Source: Halococcus hamelinensis 100A6
GTDB taxonomy: Archaea > Halobacteriota > Halobacteria > Halobacteriales > Halococcaceae
Direction of reading: 5' to 3'
Assembly: GCF_000336675.1 (NCBI RefSeq)
Contig: NZ_AOMB01000030.1
Coordinates: forward strand, 16,713-62,066
Length of the DNA: 45,354 nucleotides
In this document: piece by piece, positions 40,884-45,354 of the stretch
Numbering within the stretch: the first letter of the stretch is position 1
How the letters are laid out: each line of letters starts with the position of its first letter
The notes under the pieces: model-generated
Database searches by the model: none
Told to the model about the DNA's origin: nothing
What the model saw: the letters and a program-made list of their open reading frames with translations, nothing else
Translations under genes and position numbers: made by a program

Positions 40884-41689
40884 GCGCCGACTCGACGGAC
40901 GAATCCGGGGACGGGGATGGCTCCCCGACGACGGACGAATCCACAGCGGCATCGACGACGGACGAATCGTCCGCACAGTTCCCTGGCGACCTGCTCGCGG
41001 TCTCGGCGCTCGACGCGGGCTACGGCGACCTCCAGATCCTCTCGGCCGTCGACCTCGCGGTCCACGACGGCGAGTACGTCACCATCGTCGGGCCGAACGG
41101 CGCGGGGAAGTCGACGGTGATGAAGACCGTCTTCGGGCTCACGACCTACATGGGTGGGGAGATACGGTTCGACGACGACGACATCAGCGGGCTCGCCCCC
41201 GAGCGGATAATCCACCGGGGCGTGAGCTACGTCCCCCAGAACGAGAACGTCTTCGCGGGGCTGTCGGTGCGCGAGAACCTGGAGATGGGGGCGTACATCC
41301 TCGATTCGGTGCCCCAGTACCGGCTCGATTGGGTCTTCGAGCGGTTCCCGATCCTCGAAGAACGGCAGACACAGCGCGCGGGCACGCTCTCGGGCGGCCA
41401 GCGCCAGATGCTCGCGATGGGCCGGGCGCTGATGCTCGACCCGGACCTCCTGATGCTCGACGAACCCTCGGCGGGGCTCGCCCCGGACCTCGTCGACGAG
41501 ATGTTCGACCGGATCGACGCCATCAACGAGTCGGGCACCGCAATCCTGATGGTCGAACAGAACGCGGTCGAGGCGCTCTCGCGGTGTGACCGGGGCTACG
41601 TGCTGGTCCAGGGCCAGAACCGCTTCGACGACACCGGCGAAGCGTTGCTCGGTAACGACGAGGTGCGCCAGGAGTTCCTCGGCGGGTAG
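40880..41689 (+). CDS. livF: Branched-chain amino acid ABC transporter ATPase LivF
   Basis: 269 residues. Walker A GPNGAGKST is at about 71-79, followed by SYVPQNENVFAGLSVRENLEMGAYI, the signature LSGGQRQML, and Walker B LLMLDEPSAGLAP, the pattern of LivF. The start overlaps livG by ATGA. The first 32 residues contain three TDES units encoded by near-identical DNA (GACGGACGAATC), an acidic, disordered head not seen in bacterial LivF. It ends 4 bp before the convergent livK. Confidence 0.94.
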   Translation: MSADSTDESGDGDGSPTTDESTAASTTDESSAQFPGDLLAVSALDAGYGDLQILSAVDLAVHDGEYVTIVGPNGAGKSTVMKTVFGLTTYMGGEIRFDDDDISGLAPERIIHRGVSYVPQNENVFAGLSVRENLEMGAYILDSVPQYRLDWVFERFPILEERQTQRAGTLSGGQRQMLAMGRALMLDPDLLMLDEPSAGLAPDLVDEMFDRIDAINESGTAILMVEQNAVEALSRCDRGYVLVQGQNRFDDTGEALLGNDEVRQEFLGG

Positions 41690-41693
41690 CCGA

Positions 41694-43127
41694 CTACCCG
41701 CTGGTGGCGTTCGCGCTCGAATTGCCGCTGGCACCGCTCCCGCCACCGCCGCCCGCGCTGAACTCGACGGTGTCCTCCTGTTCGATGCTGCCGTCCTCGG
41801 CGTAGGCGAAGACCTCGTAGGTGACGGACTCGACGTCACCGTTGTCGTCGAAGTTCACGCTGCTCGATGCGCCCTGATAGTTGATCGCCTCGCCGCTGGC
41901 GGCCATCCGAACCCCTTCCGCGAGGTTCTCGGGGCCGACGGCGGTTCCACCGGGGTTGGCGACGGCCGCGACGTGCTCTTGGACCGCCGGACCGCTGTTC
42001 TCGCCCGCGGCGGCGTTGGCGAGGATCTGGACCGCGGTGGCGTCGTAGGCTTGTGAGGTGAACACGCCGGGTTCGTTGCCGTACTGTTCCTGAAAGGCGT
42101 TGGTGAAGAACTCCTGGGCGGGCCCCGCGGCGAGCGGCGCGGTGCCGATCACGTTCGTCATCGACTGGCCGACGTTGCCCGGGAGTTCCGGGTCGCGCAG
42201 GCCGTCGGTCACCATGATGGTCGTGTCGCGGCTGTAGTTCGAGTAGTAATCCCGGAAGAGCTGATTGCCGCTCTCGGGGTAGCCGATCACGAGGAGTCCA
42301 TCGGGACTCGACGACATCGCCTGCTGGAGCTTCGAGGTGTAGGAGGACTGGGCCTTCTCGAAGGAGACCTGCGCTGGCACGTTCCCCTCCCCGAAGGCCT
42401 GCACGAAGCTATCCGCGAGCGCCTGGCCGTAGGAGTTGTTGACGTACATGACCGACACCGTCGAGGCGCTGACGCGCTCGTTGGCCACCTGCGCCAGTAC
42501 CTGCCCCTGGAGCGCGTCCGAGGGCGGCGTCCGGTAGACGTAGCCGTTGTCCTGAAGGTCGGTGATGTCGGGCGAGGTGCTCGCGGGCGAGACCAGCACG
42601 ACCTGGTTCGGGATCGTGACCTCCTGGGCGACCTGGATCGTGGTCTCGGAGGAGGCCGCACCGGTTATCGAGGGATAGCCGCCGTCGACCAGCGACTGCG
42701 CCGCGGTGATACCGGCCTGGGGGTCGGTCTGGGTGTCCTCGGTCTGGGTGTCGATCGGAAAGCCGAGGTCGGAGTCGCTCAGCTGGCGGGCCGGCAACAA
42801 CGCCGCCTGCTGGATCGGCTGGCCGACCGAGGCGAGGTCGCCCGTCGTCGGCTGGAGGACGCCGACCTTGATCGACCGACCCCCGCTTCCACCACCGCCG
42901 CCACCGCTTCCACTGCTCGTACCCCCCTCACCGCCGCTGGTTCCAGATCCACCACCGCCGGTTTCGCCTCCGCCACCGCCGGTCCCTTCGCCGCCGCTTC
43001 CGCTGCCTCCACCACTGGTTCCGTTGCCCCCACTCCCGCCGTCGTCGCTCGCACACCCGGCGACGCCAGCGATACCGGCCACGCCGAGAGCCGCGAGAAA
43101 TTCACGCCGTTTGTGATCACGTGACAT
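41694..43127 (-). CDS. livK: Branched-chain amino acid ABC transporter substrate-binding protein
   Basis: 477 residues. KRREFLAALGVAGIAGVAGC combines a twin-Arg Tat signal with a lipobox, so it should be exported folded and lipid anchored. A Gly/Ser/Thr-rich linker (about 30-95) leads to the periplasmic-binding type 6 fold: IKVGVLQPTTGDLASVGQPIQQAALLP, AAQSLVDGGYPSITGAASSE, VLVSPASTSPDI and MYVNNSYGQALADSF. The final Gly/Ser-rich tail is another flexible segment. It lies convergent with livF, with 4 bp between, and should deliver ligand to LivHMGF. A TTATGA-type element is about 30 nt before the start. Confidence 0.9.
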   Translation of the reverse strand: MSRDHKRREFLAALGVAGIAGVAGCASDDGGSGGNGTSGGGSGSGGEGTGGGGGETGGGGSGTSGGEGGTSSGSGGGGGGSGGRSIKVGVLQPTTGDLASVGQPIQQAALLPARQLSDSDLGFPIDTQTEDTQTDPQAGITAAQSLVDGGYPSITGAASSETTIQVAQEVTIPNQVVLVSPASTSPDITDLQDNGYVYRTPPSDALQGQVLAQVANERVSASTVSVMYVNNSYGQALADSFVQAFGEGNVPAQVSFEKAQSSYTSKLQQAMSSSPDGLLVIGYPESGNQLFRDYYSNYSRDTTIMVTDGLRDPELPGNVGQSMTNVIGTAPLAAGPAQEFFTNAFQEQYGNEPGVFTSQAYDATAVQILANAAAGENSGPAVQEHVAAVANPGGTAVGPENLAEGVRMAASGEAINYQGASSSVNFDDNGDVESVTYEVFAYAEDGSIEQEDTVEFSAGGGGGSGASGNSSANATSG

Positions 43128-43220
43128 GATACCGAAACACTTCGTTGACGAGGTCATAAGTCTTCCCCATCGTTTCGGCTGCTCACGGCCGGTTTCAACC
43201 GAAATTACGGCCGTCGGGTC

Positions 43221-43985
43221 CTACGGTTCGTCGAAGACCACGTCGCGGCCGTCGTGCCGACAGACTTCGAGGGCGTGTTTCGCGGCCATTCCGGCCGGTT
43301 GGGCGGTCCGTGCCCGCCCGACCCCGACCTTGAGGTCGACGTCGACCACCTCGCGGACGTGCGCGATGGCGTCGTGGTAGGCCGTCTCGTCGAGGCTCGA
43401 ACAGACCGCGATGATGTTGTCGCCGCCGACGAAGAAGGCGAGCGAGTCGTGGGCCTCGCGGAGGTAGCGCATGAGTTCGGCGTAGCCCTGCTCGATGTGG
43501 ATGAAGGTGTCGAAGGCCCCGATCCGGTCGGTGTACTTCTCGGTCGCGTCGTTGACGTCGAAGTGGGCGACCTGGACGTCCTCGGCCGTTCGACGGTCCT
43601 CGGCTACCGGCTCGCCGCGCAGGATCTCCCGGCGGTCCTTCGCCTGGGCGCTGCCCGCGTCCTGTAACTGCGTACTCGCCGTGTCGAGCGCCGCGGCGGG
43701 GGTCCCACCGGTCGCGACGCTCAGGCTCAGCGTCACGGGATACCGGTTCGCCACCGACTCCTGGACCAGCGCGTGGGCGTCCATCCCGATGCCGTTGGTG
43801 ACCGCGATCATGTTGTCGAACCGCGAGAAGAAGACGTAGCCGTCGCGGTTGCCGAACAGCTGCGAGAGGTCGGCATAGAGGCGCGACTGGAGCGTCTGGA
43901 GGTCGACTTCGCGACGCGGTTCGGGGGTGACGGTCCAGGGCCCGTAGTTGTCGATCTGGATGAGCGTTACCTGCGTGTTCGTCAC
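43221..43985 (-). CDS. gch3: GTP cyclohydrolase III
   Basis: 254 residues from a GTG start. The opening TNTQVTLIQIDNYGPWTVTPEPRREVDLQTLQSRLYADLSQLF and FFVGGDNIIAV near 195-205 are signatures of the archaeal GTP cyclohydrolase III family (ArfA type). This enzyme converts GTP to 2-amino-5-formylamino-6-ribosylaminopyrimidinone phosphate, an early step of F420 and riboflavin synthesis in archaea. The fold is related to GGDEF cyclases, hence the GGDN motif. It sits 93 bp beyond the livK start, on the same strand but in a separate unit. Confidence 0.9.
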   Translation of the reverse strand: MTNTQVTLIQIDNYGPWTVTPEPRREVDLQTLQSRLYADLSQLFGNRDGYVFFSRFDNMIAVTNGIGMDAHALVQESVANRYPVTLSLSVATGGTPAAALDTASTQLQDAGSAQAKDRREILRGEPVAEDRRTAEDVQVAHFDVNDATEKYTDRIGAFDTFIHIEQGYAELMRYLREAHDSLAFFVGGDNIIAVCSSLDETAYHDAIAHVREVVDVDLKVGVGRARTAQPAGMAAKHALEVCRHDGRDVVFDEP

Positions 43986-44039
43986 GGTGGTCGGGCTATG
44001 GAAGCCGCCAGTATGCGTCTTTGGATATCGAGGCTCGGC

Positions 44040-45296
44040 TCAGTCCGCTCTCGAACGCGACTCGGTTCGCAACGGCGGAGCGGACGGCTCCCCCGCCCCG
44101 GTGTCAGCCGATCCACCGGCGAGCACCGCGAGGATCACCACGAGTTCGTTCGCCGCGCCGACGAGCGCGAGGTACTGGATGGCGGGGAGCGACACCGACT
44201 CGACGCTGCCGGCGAGCGAGGGGAGCACCACGAGCGCACCCGCGATGCCCGCGAGCCCCGCCAGCGCCGCGAAGCCACAGAACGCGAGCCGTAGCCGGCG
44301 CGAGAGGGACTCGATACCGAGCAGCGCGGTCGGGATCACGACCGGGAAGGCGATGAACAGCACCCGGGTGATGTTGCGCGCGATGAGCGGCTGGAGGAAG
44401 GCGAGCGGCACGACGGCGATCCCGGCGGCGAGGAACGCGGTTCGGCGGTCCACGGACCGCTCGCGAACGACTTTCGGGAGCGTGACGACCCCGTAGAGCG
44501 CCGCGAGCACCCAGAGCGTGCCGAAGGCGCTGTAGACCTCGTAGGGGATGTAGAAGACGCTCATCGCGAACTTATCGAGCTGTGCGCCGACCCCGCGGGC
44601 GACGATCGCGCCCAGGGTGTCGCCCGAGAAGCCGTAGAACACCCGCAAGCCGAGGTACATTACGCCGGCGGGTATCGCCGCGGCGATGGGACGGACCACG
44701 CCACGGACTCCCCGTCGCTGGAGGCAGTAGAGCCCGTAGATCGGGAGGGCGAACAGCACGCTCTCCTTGGTGGCGACGCCGAGCGCGAGGAGGAGCGCGA
44801 AGACGAGGAGTCGGTCGCGGTAGGCCGCCCAGAACACGCATGCCAGCATGAACATCGTCACGCCGTCGACCAGCACGAGGTTGGTCGAGAGGTACGCGAC
44901 CGCCGGCGAGACCACGAACAGCGCGAGGCCGAACGCCGCTCGCCGAACCCCGAACCCGAGGTCGCGGAGGTAGGCGTAGCCCACGACCCCGGCCGCGGTC
45001 AGCGCCGAGAGGTTCACGACCGCGAACCCGGTCAGTCGGGAGGTCGGGAGCAACCAGGCGAGGGTCGGCGTCACCACGCGATAGCGAAACGGCGCGGACG
45101 GCACGTCCGTCGCGTCGAACGGTGCCCGTGCGATCTGGAAGTACTTCGGCGCGTCGCCGGGTCGCACGACGAGGAGCGGATCGACGAGCAGCGACGCGCC
45201 GGCCACCACGAGGCCGACGAGCGTCGCGCTCGCGAGGATGGCGGCGGGGAGTTCGTGGTCGCGCCACACGTTGGCGACGGACTGGCGGGAACTCAT
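44040..45296 (-). CDS. Polytopic GT-C-like membrane protein
   Basis: 418 residues with about ten to twelve membrane segments. The first loop carries RPGDAPKYFQIARAPFDATDVPSAPFRYR, with the acidic residues in the first extracytoplasmic loop that GT-C-type glycosyltransferases use. NLVLVDGVTMF and GVATKESVLFALPIYGLYC are the other recognisable blocks; TKE is a common motif in such proteins. The likely role is in surface glycosylation, but neither donor nor acceptor can be named. It is 54 bp from the GTP cyclohydrolase start. Confidence 0.6.
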   Translation of the reverse strand: MSSRQSVANVWRDHELPAAILASATLVGLVVAGASLLVDPLLVVRPGDAPKYFQIARAPFDATDVPSAPFRYRVVTPTLAWLLPTSRLTGFAVVNLSALTAAGVVGYAYLRDLGFGVRRAAFGLALFVVSPAVAYLSTNLVLVDGVTMFMLACVFWAAYRDRLLVFALLLALGVATKESVLFALPIYGLYCLQRRGVRGVVRPIAAAIPAGVMYLGLRVFYGFSGDTLGAIVARGVGAQLDKFAMSVFYIPYEVYSAFGTLWVLAALYGVVTLPKVVRERSVDRRTAFLAAGIAVVPLAFLQPLIARNITRVLFIAFPVVIPTALLGIESLSRRLRLAFCGFAALAGLAGIAGALVVLPSLAGSVESVSLPAIQYLALVGAANELVVILAVLAGGSADTGAGEPSAPPLRTESRSRAD

Positions 45297-45318
45297 CGAT
45301 GACGCGCCACGAGCGGCG

Positions 45319-45354
45319 TTAGATCCGTTTGAAGACGCCCTTCACCAGCGTGAG
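45319..45354 (-). CDS. C-terminal end of a gene continuing beyond the window
   Basis: The minus strand shows a frame ending in TAA at 45321-45319 with the visible end LTLVKGVFKRI. It lies 22 bp upstream of the membrane-protein start, on the same strand, so the two may form one operon. Too little is visible to assign a family. Confidence 0.4.
   Translation of the reverse strand, partial: LTLVKGVFKRI

Noticed and set aside
43221-43985. GGDN motif read as a diguanylate cyclase
   Set aside because: The N-terminus and length match archaeal GTP cyclohydrolase III, which shares the cyclase fold. Cyclic di-GMP synthesis is not expected here.

Overview
The window is chromosomal DNA from a haloarchaeon (class Halobacteria). 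The proteins are strongly acidic and G+C is high (roughly two thirds). Genes are packed with ATGA or GTGA start-stop overlaps, and many start codons sit about 25-30 nt downstream of an archaeal TATA box with almost no leader. Typical archaeal genes include a HTH_10 (Bat-type) regulator, GTP cyclohydrolase III, a TrmB-like regulator and tandem UspA proteins. The genus cannot be fixed from the sequence alone. No insertion sequence, phage gene, CRISPR array or rRNA was seen; one tRNA-Thr(UGU) lies at about 35.7 kb.

Layout. 0-5.5 kb: the tail of an unknown gene, an ABC exporter pair (ATPase plus permease), then a heavy-metal (ArsP_2-type) permease and a UspA protein linked by two tiny ORFs, then DUF6653. 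5.6-12.7 kb: an NAD(P)-binding oxidoreductase followed by a compact sulfane-sulfur island. This holds two rhodanese/metallo-beta-lactamase (MBL) proteins, DUF302, DsrE2, TusA, a YeeE/TsuA-type transporter split into two half-proteins, DUF2270 and a TrmB-like regulator. 12.7-14.4 kb: an unrecognised membrane protein and a D-2-hydroxyacid dehydrogenase. 14.5-20.7 kb: the complete histidine-utilisation operon hutU-hutG-hutI-hutH on the minus strand, divergent from a HTH_10 regulator, with a perfect 16-bp palindrome between the two promoters.

20.7-26.8 kb: small membrane proteins, a 5'-nucleotidase-family phosphohydrolase, an O-acetylhomoserine sulfhydrylase-like PLP enzyme, a CxH/CxxC microprotein, a tandem UspA with a structured leader, and a YdjM-type membrane protein. 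26.8-32.5 kb: a very large FtsX-type permease with extracellular Ig/CARDB-like insertions, its ATPase, a lipoprotein and a DUF1616 protein. 32.5-35.5 kb: a multi-pass DUF7847-like membrane protein, four Cys-rich microproteins and a Ser/Glu-rich lipoprotein. 35.6-37.4 kb: tRNA-Thr, a GNAT acetyltransferase and phosphoglycerate kinase. 37.5-43.1 kb: a branched-chain amino-acid-type ABC importer (livHMGF, with its binding protein livK convergent). 43.2-45.35 kb: GTP cyclohydrolase III, a polytopic glycosyltransferase-like membrane protein and the tail of one more gene.

How the genes work together. The clearest multi-gene modules are histidine degradation (four enzymes plus a probable regulator), the sulfur-trafficking island (uptake by the split TsuA, relay by TusA/DsrE2/DUF302, oxidation or transfer by the MBL-rhodanese pair, probably under a dedicated operator), the Liv importer, and the FtsX exporter. 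The sulfur island and its putative operators are the best candidate for a little-described system. The set of microproteins and ATGA-coupled tiny ORFs is the best candidate for genes missed by ordinary annotation.
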